Notes under the pieces: generated by a model | The model's database searches: none | Told to the model about the DNA's origin: nothing | The model's input: only the letters and a program-made list of their open reading frames with translations | In this document: piece after piece, positions 48,701 through 58,801 of the stretch | Layout of the letters: each line of letters opens with the position of its first letter | Numbering within the stretch: position 1 is the first letter of the stretch | Assembly (NCBI RefSeq): GCF_963676685.1 | Contig: NC_092350.1 | Coordinates: 67,768,502 to 67,832,501 of the forward strand | Direction of reading: 5' to 3' | Length of the DNA: 64,000 nucleotides | Origin: Mytilus edulis | Lineage: Eukaryota > Mollusca > Bivalvia > Mytilida > Mytilidae | Made by a program: the position numbers and the translations under genes

Positions 48701-51374
48701 TAAAAAAAGAGGGAATTTGTAATCTACATCAAATATACTTACATGTCTTCAGTATAGAATTTTTTTTTGCAGAGTAATCGTATAGTGAAGCTGGAAGGAT
48801 TGGATAATTTGGTCAATTTAGAAGAATTGTATTTCAGTGATAATGGCATAGAGAAACTTGAAGGGCTAGACAAAAATGTAAGGAGAAAACATTCTTAAAT
48901 AATGGTTGTTTTGGTGATAACAATATCATTTTAGGTACTGGAGAAACAAAATTTCAATTCTAGATCTAGACTGGCTTCAAATTAAACACTTCAAAATTAA
49001 AATGCGCTCCTGTTACATTTTAGTCTTGGTGGTCATGTTGTCGTGTGCTCACCTCAAGTTTCCTGCAGATTATGACTTTGTGCACTAGCCTGTTAAAAAT
49101 CCAACTCATTGCCTTTAATTTGTAGGAGCTTAACAGCTCATTTGAATTCATTGATTGATTGATTGTTGGTTGCTTTACGCCGCATTAGCACAAAAAGGCT
49201 ATATCGCGGCGATATTTGAATTCATCATTACCATCCTATTTTCCATTCAGAAAAGTGCATTTAGCAATAAAATGGATCTGGGGAAAAGTAAATGTTTCAT
49301 TGAAATTTGAATGAGAAAATTTTTGCATTACAAATTTTGTGACCTTGTGAGCTAGCACAGGTAACTGTAGCTCAACTTGCATGACTTATGTGTTTTAATT
49401 AAAGAACTTAGTATAAATAAAAAGATAAAAAGATGTGGTATGATTACCAATGAGAAAACTATCTACCAGAGGTTAAATGACAGAACTTTACAAATACAGC
49501 TTACTGATCGGATTTCAACAATGAGCAAAATCTTTTCGACATAGTTATATATAAAAGGCCTCAAAAGACATTTAAAACAATTTAAACAAGAAATTTGAAA
49601 ACTAACAGTCTGATTTATGTTCAAAACAATGAAGGAAAAACAAATATGTTATACAACAACAAATGACAACCACTGAATAACAGGTTCCAGACATGATACA
49701 ATTTACTGTATCACTAGTCTGTCAAGACTTAGTATGAGTATTAAACCCTCATGTAACAGATACATTCGAAACCCACTTTTAGCAGGTGCATTCAACTCCA
49801 AACTTACCCCACTTTTAGCAGGTGCATTCAACTTCAAACTTGATTGACTTGGATTGCTAGTTTTCATGTGTAAGGTTGTGGTTCTCGCTTGGCACTCCTC
49901 CTTACTCCACAAATAAAAGCTGGCCATCAATCAATCAACCAACAAAGCATAAAGTCAATGCATACTGTCATTGTTTCTCAATGTAGGTCAGTCATTTTAT
50001 TTTATAAATAATAATCATTGTTTCCATCTGCATGATTAAGTGTCCTTTACCAACAATAATGACACCTTGTGAATGCTCAATCCATGACACAAAGCTTGCA
50101 TGATGGGTCAGAATGTTTTCCATCACATGTGTTGGCCTTGCATGTACTGTCATTTTGTTCCAATCTATTTTATGGAAGGTAGGGGACTTTCACCTTATTC
50201 TGGACTCCTTTTCCACAATAAAAGGATTGTTGACCATATTGCACTACCAGTCCACTAACTTTACAGGAGTTATTGAACTTTTATTCCACTTATTTACATG
50301 CAGGGGACCCCAGAATTATGGCTCTGAGCAAATTCCTTTAGTTTCTACATTGTTTATAATTTCAGGTTAAATTGACTACCATTGATTTTGGTAACAATAG
50401 AATATCAACCATTGAAAATGTCAGCCATCTAACAGCATTAGAAGAATTCTGGGTAATTATATATTGTACAATTATGTTTATTTAATTACCACACTTTGAG
50501 ACTAAAAAGTAGTAAAAGCATAGTACTGTACCTTTGTTTAGGATTTTGGCTCGTACATGTATGGATTTTTATGTCAACGCCAATATCATGAGTAGAGATT
50601 TTTCAAATTCAATTCCCCTTTATTTTGTTCTGTATTTATACATCTGAATATAAGGATCAGCATATAAGCGGTGGTACATGGTTTATATGAAATTAATATA
50701 TGAAGAAAGAAAGCGCACAATGTTTATGTTTGTATTGTTCACATGTGCTTTAATATATAATGAAATTGATTATGCATATATATTCTCTGTAACTATGTAG
50801 CTTGTAGTTAATGAGAAATAAAATTCATTCAGTTCTTATTTAGCCTGATGGTTGATGGTCATAAGTAATATTTATGATTTGCTGATTGATGGTTTTAAAA
50901 AATATTTGTTAAGTTGAGAAGATGTTTTATGATTCTTGTTTGTTTTGGAGAATTTACATAATTAAACATATTTATTATTTAAATTTTCATGTATGACAAA
51001 TTAGACATAAAACAATGTAATACTTCTTTCAAATATTATTCTTGATTTTCAAAGCTAAACCTACATGTGTCCCAAAAATTTTAAGCAGTTATTATGCAGA
51101 ATCTAAGTCCATTCTGTAAATTTCTTTCTTTTATTTCATCTAAATAGTTTTAAAGTATAAATATGTATTTTTTTAATTTCAGTTCAATGGCAACAAGATA
51201 TCAAATTTTGATGATCTGAAAGAATTAGCTCCAATAGCTACTCTACAAACTGTTTACTTAGAGAGAAATCCTATATATTATGATGCAGACAAAGTATTTG
51301 ATCCAAATTACAGACGTAAAATTATGTTAGCTTTACCTCAGCTTAAGCAGATAGATGCAACAATGTGTAGATAG
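32180..51374 (+). CDS. PPP1R7: protein phosphatase 1 regulatory subunit 7 (SDS22), 8 coding exons
   Basis: Join of 32180-32272, 35373-35438, 36837-36967, 40056-40218, 43074-43190, 48773-48877, 50366-50452 and 51183-51374 encodes 317 aa. All introns are GT-AG and the frame is continuous (intron 3 is phase 2, the others phase 0). The protein is a leucine-rich-repeat scaffold that binds the PP1 catalytic subunit and acts in PP1 maturation and mitosis. It has an acidic N-terminus (residues 1-31), then about eleven 22-residue SDS22-type LRRs (LxxLxLxxNxIxxIxxL) from residue ~33, and a C-terminal LRR cap with YLERNP and RRKIMLALPQLKQIDAT. The motifs AED-DLN, LCLRQN, LYDNQ and YLGKNKI match animal PPP1R7 as I know it. 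The N-terminus is shorter than the human protein (360 aa). Confidence 0.96.
35503..35766. mobile_element. foldback element in PPP1R7 intron 2
   Basis: Outer arms (atgcatctatggttgccgg... and ...ctggctaccatatgcat) are inverted. Inner arms are made of gaaatcgcgaaatcgag-like units facing each other around about 35650. It would form a near-continuous hairpin. No coding capacity. Confidence 0.6.
35861..36021. mobile_element. foldback MITE-like element in PPP1R7 intron 2
   Basis: About 50-bp arms (gtaaaagcgttgacc / ggtcaacgcttttac, with aacttcat / atgaagtaac outside) flank a core containing the palindrome gaagcgccgcgcttc. Preceded by a short (CTTA)n run. Confidence 0.65.
37134..37933. mobile_element. 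middle nested element E2, TTAA target
   Basis: Imperfect inverted ends GGGGGCTCGCGGGTA / TACCCGCAAGCCTCC, each bordered by TTAA (37130-37133 and 37934-37937). It lies wholly inside E1 and is itself split by E3. No coding ORF. TTAA duplications occur in piggyBac and Kolobok elements. Confidence 0.65.
37220..37496. mobile_element. inner nested element E3, TTAA target
   Basis: 277 bp with inverted ends GGTGGTACCcAACAC / GTGTTaGGTACCACC, bordered by TTAA (37216-37219 and 37497-37500). It is inserted in E2 and is therefore the youngest of the three. Confidence 0.75.
38156..38241 (-). repeat. dispersed repeat fragment, GAAGATGTGG family
   Basis: Contains 'gacctataatggttgac' and 'gagttgtctcattgacattc', then aaaccacatct; inverted relative to 29952. 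Confidence 0.55.
39597..39717. repeat. CTTT-rich microsatellite
   Basis: Interrupted (CTTT)n/(CCTT)n tract of about 120 bp in PPP1R7 intron 3. Confidence 0.9.
39764..39955. mobile_element. Harbinger-like MITE, TTA duplication
   Basis: A 192-bp element with ~40-bp imperfect inverted ends (GGGCTATTCCAGAAAAAAAT at left, its near complement at right) flanked by TTA at 39761-39763 and 39956-39958. A TTA/TAA duplication is typical of PIF/Harbinger elements. Non-coding. Confidence 0.75.
40545..40797. mobile_element. foldback element in PPP1R7 intron 4
   Basis: Inverted arms of about 55 bp containing GTTTCCCCAATCCTGACC at left and a near complement around 40756-40775 at right, with TAGGCCTAAA-like outer ends. 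No coding capacity. Confidence 0.6.
41449..41530 (+). repeat. dispersed repeat fragment, GAAGATGTGG family
   Basis: GAAGATGTGGTGTTATTGCCAAT... is a diverged copy of the 29952 end, truncated after about 80 bp. Confidence 0.5.
44927..46032. mobile_element. TGCATTAC-rich inverted element in PPP1R7 intron 5
   Basis: Both ends are dense in TAATGCATTAC and GTAATTGTAATG words arranged as inverted and tandem repeats (44927-45115 and 45885-46032). The core between them is unrelated. It looks like a non-autonomous transposon with subterminal repeats. A LINE-like 3' tail at 45170-45316 lies inside. Confidence 0.45.
45170..45316 (+). mobile_element. possible 3' tail of a truncated LINE
   Basis: 'tttaccctctttaaataaag' is followed by an (ATT)n tract. 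This is the look of a LINE 3' terminus with a microsatellite tail. No reverse transcriptase sequence is present. Confidence 0.35.
46062..46225 (+). mobile_element. tRNA-derived SINE
   Basis: The head GGCCTCTGTGGTCGAGTGG resembles the 5' part of a tRNA-Leu/Ser gene with an A box. The body contains 'tggcttcctccaccaataag' and 'aaagcggcgctaaaaaatgg', and it ends in short CAAAT repeats. A related tail fragment in another context is seen near 49880-49930. Confidence 0.5.
46413..48045. mobile_element. 17-bp-TIR element carrying a minisatellite
   Basis: AAGTCTCCCAAACAAAG at 46413-46429 and its exact complement at 48029-48045 enclose a TCTTCC microsatellite (46474-46506) and a ~1.1-kb minisatellite. 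No transposase ORF. The inverted ends suggest one mobile unit that amplified an internal repeat. Confidence 0.55.
46870..47995. repeat. dimeric minisatellite, ~257-bp higher-order period
   Basis: 'ccccacccctaaaccatat' recurs at about 46881, 47015, 47046, 47180, 47303, 47437, 47559, 47696, 47818 and 47941. From 47180 on the monomers alternate between two kinds (one with 'cgttcaatttgagaatg', one with 'ccctcttgtttgaaaac'), so every second copy matches best at 256-259 bp. Confidence 0.8.
48090..48470. repeat. composite dispersed repeat in PPP1R7 intron 5
   Basis: The left part begins 'gagaatggaaatggggaatg' and includes 'gcaccc-ggaggcgtccttc'. The right part (48355-48470) is the inverted GAAGATGTGG end. 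The two may be the ends of one element. Confidence 0.5.
49431..49560 (+). repeat. dispersed repeat fragment, GAAGATGTGG family
   Basis: AAAGATGTGGTATGATTACCAATGAG... is a diverged copy of the 29952 end, in PPP1R7 intron 6. Confidence 0.5.
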
Positions 51375-52188
51375 TTCATTATTATTATTATTTTGATTGA
51401 GATTGTTTTTAACTTGTAATATGAAAATGTTTGTTGATTATTTACACAATTTTAACAATAATTTAAAGTAGGAATGTTTGAAATAATGACCTGAATCTTC
51501 GTCCATCTGTTTCCTTTCTATAAGTAATAAGTACCATTTAAATAGTTAATTAATTTAGGAATATTTGAGGTCAAGAGCGATTTTTTTTTCTGCACCCGAG
51601 GAATGTGACATGGGGATTAAGTGTTACATTTGATTGTCTGTCTTTCTGTCCTTCCATCCCATTTTTTTTTTGCAGTGGTTAATCCAAGGCATTTTTTCCT
51701 CAGACACATTCCTTTTTTTATTTTTAAATATTTTAGAATAAATGGAAATTTTTTTGATATTAAAAACATGTCTTGCAAAATTGTTATAAAAAAAAATCAA
51801 GATATGTATCATAATTTTTTGTTTCATTTCCTTTGAAAATATTGTGGGAAATGAAAAAAAAAAATCATCTAATGTAAGACAAAAAACCCCAAAATTACGG
51901 AAAAAGGGAATAATTTCAACACATTCTAGGATTTAGAAATATATTTCATAAGTATCATACATACATTTTGTATCTGCACACAGTTTATCCAAATATTATA
52001 TATAATAGTGCTTTGCTTGGTCTCATGTATAAATGTAAGCAATACATATGTAGTTTTTAGCCTAGGTCAGAGTCAAGCATTTTTAAGTTTACAGAAGCCA
52101 CTTGTAGATGCTAGAAAATTAAGCAATACTATACAATAATGCATCTTTTTAAATTACTGACCACATAAAAATGTGAAAATAGAGTTAA

Positions 52189-52312
52189 ACACCCAAGGCT
52201 CCGTGTTGATGGCCGTACTTTGACCTATAATGGTTTACTTTTATAAATTGTTCCTTGGATGGAGAGTTGTCTCATTGGCACTCAAACCACATCTTCCTTT
52301 ATCTATTAAACA
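52189..52312 (-). repeat. dispersed repeat, GAAGATGTGG family, minus orientation
   Basis: Ends 'gtctcattggcactcaaacc' then acatcttc, an inverted and close copy of the 29952 end (including 'gacctataatggtttac'). Confidence 0.6.
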
Positions 52313-53410
52313 TCTACAAGATACATTCACATTAATACTTAGAGATTATATAAATAAATAAAATGACTCATGAATGAAATATGTTAATAATTACTATACA
52401 GTCAAGTAACTTGTTGTATAAATGGTGAAATTGGTGCCAAATTTGCTATATTATTATATTAATGGAAAAAATATGATGTTTGTTTTTGTTACTTTTTACT
52501 GATTGTAATTGATTATTACCAATTCACCAGGAACTTACATGTATATTTATAATTCCAGGTGATTACATCTCTGTCCATCTGAGTTATACGATTTTTTCCC
52601 CCAATCTTATGAAAGCAGTATACACATTTTAAGATAACTTGTTTTAAATATATGTTTTTACTTGAATAACATGAACAAATGTATATTGAAAGAAAAATAA
52701 AAAAAATCATATACATATATCTTGATTATATGTAATGATGAAAATTTCCTTTCCAATTTATACAGTCAACTATTCATAAAAAAATACAATGTTTTATTTA
52801 GTATGTCTAGGTATAACTATTAAGGATGTTGCTGGGGAATTTTTGTCAGATTTTTTGGAATCCGATGGTGTTATCGATTTGAAAGCCTTAAAAAAAATTG
52901 CCCATTGACCCCCATTTTTCTTTTTATAAATCTTTTACATGTACAATGATAAGCCATCTAAAAAAATCTTTTAAAATTTTAATTATTTTTTAATAGTTTT
53001 TGAGAACTTAAACTTGTCAATGATAAAGCTATGAAAAGTCAAAAGAGAACATTTTACCACCAAAATTTCAATGGCTAATATCTCGATCACAAGTACATTG
53101 ACCTTCATATTTTTTTTGCTGTTTTGATTTCTTTATAAATCCCCTATCAATATAAACTAGTGTATTGGAAAGCTTACTATATTGAAACCTATAAGCGAAC
53201 TCCCTTAATTATGAGTGAGTATTGTAGACTGGAAAAGACACTCAGGATTTTGTTAAACGTGATACAATTAAATCGATATTATGTTACTTATTTCATGCTA
53301 TTAATAACACTTAATTTTCCATGAAGACAGAATAAATAGCTTTAATAAATTAATAAGGATAATGAATGTTGTTGTTTTTCATGAATACTATAATATATAC
53401 CCTTTTCTTC

Positions 53411-54240
53411 CTTTTATGAGCTTTTCTCATCACTTGTCGTCTGTCGACCATCGTCAGTCGTCCGTCATCGTTAACTTTTACAAAAATCTTCTCCTCTGAA
53501 ACTACTGGGCCAAATTCATTCAAACTTGGTCACAATCATCATTGGGGTATCTTATTTAAAAAATGTGTCTGGTGACCTGGCCAACAAACCAAGATGGCTG
53601 CCATGGCTAAACATAGAACATAGGGGTAAAATGCAGTTTTTGGCTTATAACTCAAAAACCAAAGCATTTAGAGCTAATCTGACAGGGTGTGAAATTGTTT
53701 ATTAGGTCAAGATCTAAAATTTTCAGATGAATTGGACATCTGGTTGTTAGGTTGCTGCCCCCCCCCCCCCCCCAAATTGGTATTATTTGGTTATCTTGAA
53801 TACTATTATAGATATAGACTGTAAACAGAAATAATGTTCAGCAAAGTAAGATCTACAAATAAGTCAACATGACCAAAATGGTTAGTTGACCCCTTAAGGG
53901 AGTTATTGCCCTTTATAGTCAATTTTTAACAATTTTCATTAATTTGGTTAATTTTTGTAAATTTTTACAAAATAATTTTCTAAGTTACTAATGGGCAAAG
54001 CTCATTATAGATAGAGATAATTGTAAGTAGCAAGAATGTTCAGTAAAGTAAGAACTTAAAACACATCACCATCACCAAAGCACAATTTTGTCATGAATCC
54101 ATCTTAATTTAACTTTACTTTCAATTTCAAAAAGGAAACCTACGAAATTTTTTTTAAAGAATGTGTGTGCAAAATTTCCCCCCCCCTTTACCCCCTTTGC
54201 TCCATCCGGCTCGGTCAAGGGTGTCCCAGATCAAGCTAGC
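53411..54240. repeat. interspersed repeat-like segment
   Basis: Contains 'aaaccaagatggctgccatgg', 'ccccttaagggagttattgc' and two copies of an 'atgttcagcaaagtaagatc'-like phrase (near 53833 and 54036). This kind of sequence is, to my knowledge, highly repeated in bivalves. No coding frame. Confidence 0.45.
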
Positions 54241-55973
54241 ATTGGTATTTCAATGAATTTTCCCTTGTAAAAACAAAGTTCAGGTTGCCGATTGATTGAA
54301 AACGAATTAGACAAACAACTAGGGTCCAAGTTTAAAATCGGACAAAAAGAGCATCTAAAATCAATTATTTTGAATGTTATGGACATCGATATTTCAAGGC
54401 CTATAACACGTTATGCATCTATTTATACCACTATGATATCTTATATGGCTTCAACAGACTCGATGCATTGTGTTTCCACCAAAACCTGACCCTATTAGCC
54501 CACCAATATGTCTCTGCACGACTTTTTGCGCAAGGATTTCGTATTTTTTCACTTTTTCTCCAACAGTCACGTGACTTTTGGAAATATACCACGTGACCAA
54601 AAAATAACGAATTATCTTCAAACGTAATTTTTTGAAATATTTTACCAATTATCTTTCATTTGAGCCCAACATGGCATGTGTATGACCATTGATGCGAATG
54701 CTGTATTCATTTAAACTTCGATAATGTACAAAAACAGTCAACATGGTCGAAATAAAAGAATGATTCCTTATTGGAGTTATTGCACTTTACTGAACCATGC
54801 ATACACAGACTACATGCTCGTACCTCTGGAGAAAAAGGAATACGAGTTAGATATTTCTGAAAGTTTAATTCCTAATCATGTTAATATGATTTGGTGTTCA
54901 CAACAGACTTTTTTAAGCCTTTGCATGTATTGTTACCTATACGATACCACAGGTAACATATGTTTTGCCAGTCAGTTAACTTTAAAAGTTTGAAAAAAAA
55001 ATGTTTTCGAGTGACTGCCCATATGCATATAAGATATGAGCCAACGGAAAGGAATGGACAGTAGACCGCTTTTCGCTTATCTCATTATGATACCTTGTTG
55101 TGAAATATCATAATGGGCTTTTGGCTAATATATTATTGAAATGTCATTATCATAATTATGCACTCAAGTCAAAGCCAAGTTATGATATGCAGTAGAATGT
55201 TCAAACATGATTGATTCGCTTGTTTTTACTTATTCAGTTGAAAAAATTCGAATGTGACACAAAGTATCAGTCCTTTCTCTGATTTCCCTAATGTGACATA
55301 AACATGTAAGGTGACACTTTATGCTGACGTGTCACAGAAGGCTGAATACTTATTTTGTCAATTACTTAAAAAGGAAAGTACATATGTGTTTATGTATCGT
55401 TAACATAACTTATATGATATGTCTCATATTTCAACCTGGTATCACATGTGAAACTTTTTCTATACAATGAGTAAGATAACATCAATGAACATATTATGAC
55501 AGTTAAATATTATCGATTGAAAATACAGATTTTAGAAAAGTTTAATCTAAATGAAATTGTATCATGTCTTTAATTGTCAAAAACATTTATTGCCAACAAT
55601 TTTAAACAATTGTGCCACAACAAATAAAACATTAAACAAAAAAAGGATCTCCAGTTATTCTAAAGCATTTAAAATCAAAAGTATAAAACAGTATTGAAGG
55701 TCCAATCACATTCAAAATAGCAAAATGATATACAAGATAAAGTAATCTCCTCGATCATTCAGAAAATATCAATTACCGGTTATATATAATGAAACTACAA
55801 AAATGTTTAAAACGCTTACTAGATTAAACACACAGTGTGATTATTATAATTTATGTTTTCTGATGTTTTCTCTATGTGTCATTTATTTCAAAAATGATAA
55901 TATACCTATCACAATGTTATAGCACTAACATTCGTAATTCCACTTACTGGTCTTTCTTATAACATGAACAATA

Positions 55974-56116
55974 TAGTCCGGCCGATTGGTGAAAAAATTG
56001 CTCAAATGATGAGGAAAGCACCAAATTTTGCATGATGGTTCATTTTTATGTACTGAGCAATATTAGCTATGGACCCACTCTCAAAATTCAATATGGCGGC
56101 TTTTTTCAAGATGGCC
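55974..56116 (+). repeat. left terminal inverted repeat
   Basis: Reads inwards TAGTCCGGCCGATTGGTG, then ATTGCTCA, GATGAGGAAAGCA, GCTATGGACCCACTC and CAAGATGG. All of these recur in the same order, inverted, at 61958-62109. A shorter relic of the inner part ('caaaatggccgccttgaaaa') recurs near 56256-56280. Confidence 0.85.
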
Positions 56117-56458
56117 GACATGCGTCCCAAAAAAAATCCAGTAAAGCACAAACCGCAGTATATTTGATGCTGCAAGCACACAATTTAACATATTTGAACT
56201 ACTTAGAGTACTAAGCAAAAGTGTGTATTGATCTATCTTTGATATTCAAAATGGCGTCTATTTTCAAAATGGCCGCCTTGAAAAATAGGCAAATATTCAT
56301 TTTTGAGTTTTTGCTTTTTTTTGTAGGTAAAAAGGCAATACATTAGTTTTAAATCATTTAAGTAATAGTTAAATTGTATCAAAAGACTTATTTTTTCTAA
56401 TTTTAGACCTGTCGTGACTTATTGTTGCTGGTAGTATAAGCCTAATAGAAGATTTAAA

Positions 56459-58209
56459 ATGTCCAAAAGAGTAAAATTTCTAGATCCAGATGCACAATCA
56501 TCTTCGTCTGAAACAATGAAAGAACTTAATTGGGAAGAATGTATTTTTTGCCAGGAAAAGACCTCTGAATCTTTACAATGTCCAGCAAACATCAAGAGAT
56601 CTGATATCGAAGTTGGAGCTGGATATAGGACATTGGAGTCTATGTTAAATCGATGTCAAAGTATCAACTGGTTTCCAACACAAATCATGTTTAATCAATT
56701 CAATCATGAAAAAGGTATAGCATTTAAGTTACAGCAAATGGAAGCCAAGTGGCACAAGACATGTAGAAACAAGTTTACAGAAATGAAAATAGAAAGGCAT
56801 GAGAATATAAAGAGAAAACTTGAATCTGGCAGTGAAGAAACTTCAGGAAAGATAACTCGTCAAAGTATTGGTTGCTCAACTGTGACAATGACACATGATT
56901 GTTTTTTCTGTGGAGAATCCTCAGGAGAACTTCACAAAGTTGCAACATTTGGTATTGACAGCAACGTTAGGAAATATGCTCTTGAAGTGCAAGACACAGT
57001 ACTGTTAGCGAAATTGAGTGCAGGAGACATGATTTCACAGGAAGCCATGTACCACAAAAGATGTTACTCTAATCTTTTTAACAAAGCAAGGCCGCAAAAA
57101 ATATGCGATGCTGAGGAAGATAATCAGTTTCATGGCATCGTTCTTGCTGAACTTGTGGCATATATAGAGGATTCAAGAATGGACACAGAAGTAGCTACTA
57201 TATTCAGATTAGCAGACCTTTTGAATATGTACACTTATCGATTAGAACAATTTGGTATTGACACAAGTAAAAGGCTGAATTCAACCCACTTGAAAGACAG
57301 AATTCTTGCAGCCATACCAGACTTAGAAGCTCATAAGCAAGGAAGAGATGTTCTGCTAATTTTCAATGAAGACATTGGTAAAGCTATTAAACAAGCACTT
57401 GCAAGTAACTATGACGATGAGGCAATAATTCTTTCAAAGGCTGCAAAAATTGTTCGAAAAGACATGATGGAAACAAACTCCTCCTTCAAAGGATTTTTCG
57501 AGACTGACTGTCAGAAAAAGTCAGTTCCACAATCACTAAAAACACTTATAGGAATGATTCTAGGAGGTCCAAATATAGAAACACAGTCAGGTAATTTCAT
57601 AGAAGCCCAGTGTACTCTGACTATTGCACAATTGCTCCAATTTAATTTTTCTGTTCGAAGAAGAAAGGAATCTAGCATGCAGTCATCACATTCAACTGAC
57701 CGGGAACCACCCCTACCAACGTATCTAGGCCTACTTATACATGCTGAGACAAGGAAAAGGGGACTTGTTGACAAACTGTACGATCTTGGTTTATCAATTT
57801 CATATGACAGAATAATGCAGTTATCAACAGCACTTGGAAATTCGATCTGTGAATCATTTAATGCTGAAAACGTTGTTTGCCCTGCACAACTCAGAAACGG
57901 TTTATTCACTACAGCAGCTATTGATAATATCGACCATAATCCAAGTTCAACTACTGCACAAGGATCTTTACATGGTACAGCTATTTCGATATTCCAACAT
58001 CCGGTAAAAGAAGGTGATGGCTTTGAAAGACTGATTCCACCAATTGCTTTATCCGCTGCGAGATATGAACATTTGAAACCATTGCCTGAGTCCTACACTG
58101 TCGTTCCACCAGTTGTGCTACCAAAAGAAAAATCAGAGATACCTTTATTGAATGGATCCTTGGTTGCTGATGGTACCTCCATTTCCAGTGCCTTGAATTT
58201 GGAGTATAG
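56459..58209 (+). CDS. TIR-element protein, exon 1 (two CxxC...HxxC modules)
   Basis: ATG at 56459 gives 583 codons plus 2 nt. The donor AG|GTATTT at 58209/58210 precedes an in-frame stop. Two N-terminal zinc-binding-like modules are repeated: C28-x2-C31...H99-x2-C102 and C148-x2-C151...H199-x2-C202, each ending in a (W/Y)HKxC segment. This could be a DNA-binding domain, as is usual at the N-terminus of transposases. The remainder is mixed alpha-helical with no motif I recognise. An RRRKESS basic patch is near residue 400. The frame is clean throughout. I do not recognise a named family, but recall long uncharacterised multicopy proteins of this type in corals, molluscs and fish. Confidence 0.75.
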
Positions 58210-58801
58210 GTATTTCTGAATAACCATAGCTTCTTTCTTTGCATGTTTCGTGATTATACGATCACTTGGTTGATACCACTCCCGGTGGATTACCACTTGA
58301 AGGCATGATTTGTAGTAGACATACCATAATCACTTGTTGGTTCTAATTGTCTGGTGTTTAGTTTTAAACTGATTTTTGAACGATTTGCTTCGAACATCAA
58401 CGATAACTTCTGAATCGACAAAACACCGGTACAGTGCATCAAATGTATAAAAGTAATATATATACACAAATACATTAAAGCTGCTTATGTTAGTTGGTCT
58501 GCTTAACTTATAATACACGAATATACTGACTTTAAGTATAAGTGTCATATTTTTAATACCTACCCGCACATATCAATAAATATATTAGCTTATACTTACC
58601 TACAATGTAATCTAGCACTAATTTACTCATTTATATAACATATTGATTATACTCACCTATGCAATCTGGCACTCCAAATGTATATCTACTCGTTTTAATA
58701 ACATATTGCTTATACTCACCTATACAATATAGCAATATATCCGCATTTTTATATGACAAATTCTACTCTATCACACTGATTTCATGTTTATTTGTACATA
58801 G
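58210..58801 (+). other. intron of the TIR-element gene
   Basis: GT at 58210 and AG at 58800-58801 (a second AG at 58809-58810 would shorten the protein by three residues). It is phase 2, and splicing joins the frames exactly. A ~60-bp minisatellite of three copies lies at 58582-58738 (acatattg-ttatactcacctat units). Confidence 0.7.
58582..58738. repeat. three-copy minisatellite inside the intron
   Basis: Units of ~58-63 bp starting atatta/attg...ttatact(t/c)acct, followed by a 'caatctggcactccaaatg'-like segment; copies diverge slightly. Confidence 0.65.

Larger units (their letters stand above)
51375..55973. other. PPP1R7 3' UTR and repeat-rich intergenic DNA
   Basis: No gene seen. The 3' UTR should start at 51375; AATAAA-like words (for example near 51737 and 52355) are candidate poly(A) signals, but I cannot choose between them. 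It includes the repeats at 52189-52312 and 53411-54240, a C run at 53759-53774, and AT-rich DNA up to the TIR element. Confidence 0.55.

Noticed and set aside
54292-54993. Several 65-89 codon ORFs in the intergenic region
   Set aside because: Short, no motif, overlapping on both strands; expected by chance in this length of DNA.
56032-56214. Small ORF at the left end of the TIR element
   Set aside because: Lies in the inverted repeat; no homologous frame in the right arm.
58659-58801. In-frame extension upstream of exon 2 of the TIR-element gene
   Set aside because: It runs through the intron minisatellite, and a good acceptor at 58800-58801 joins exon 1 in frame.
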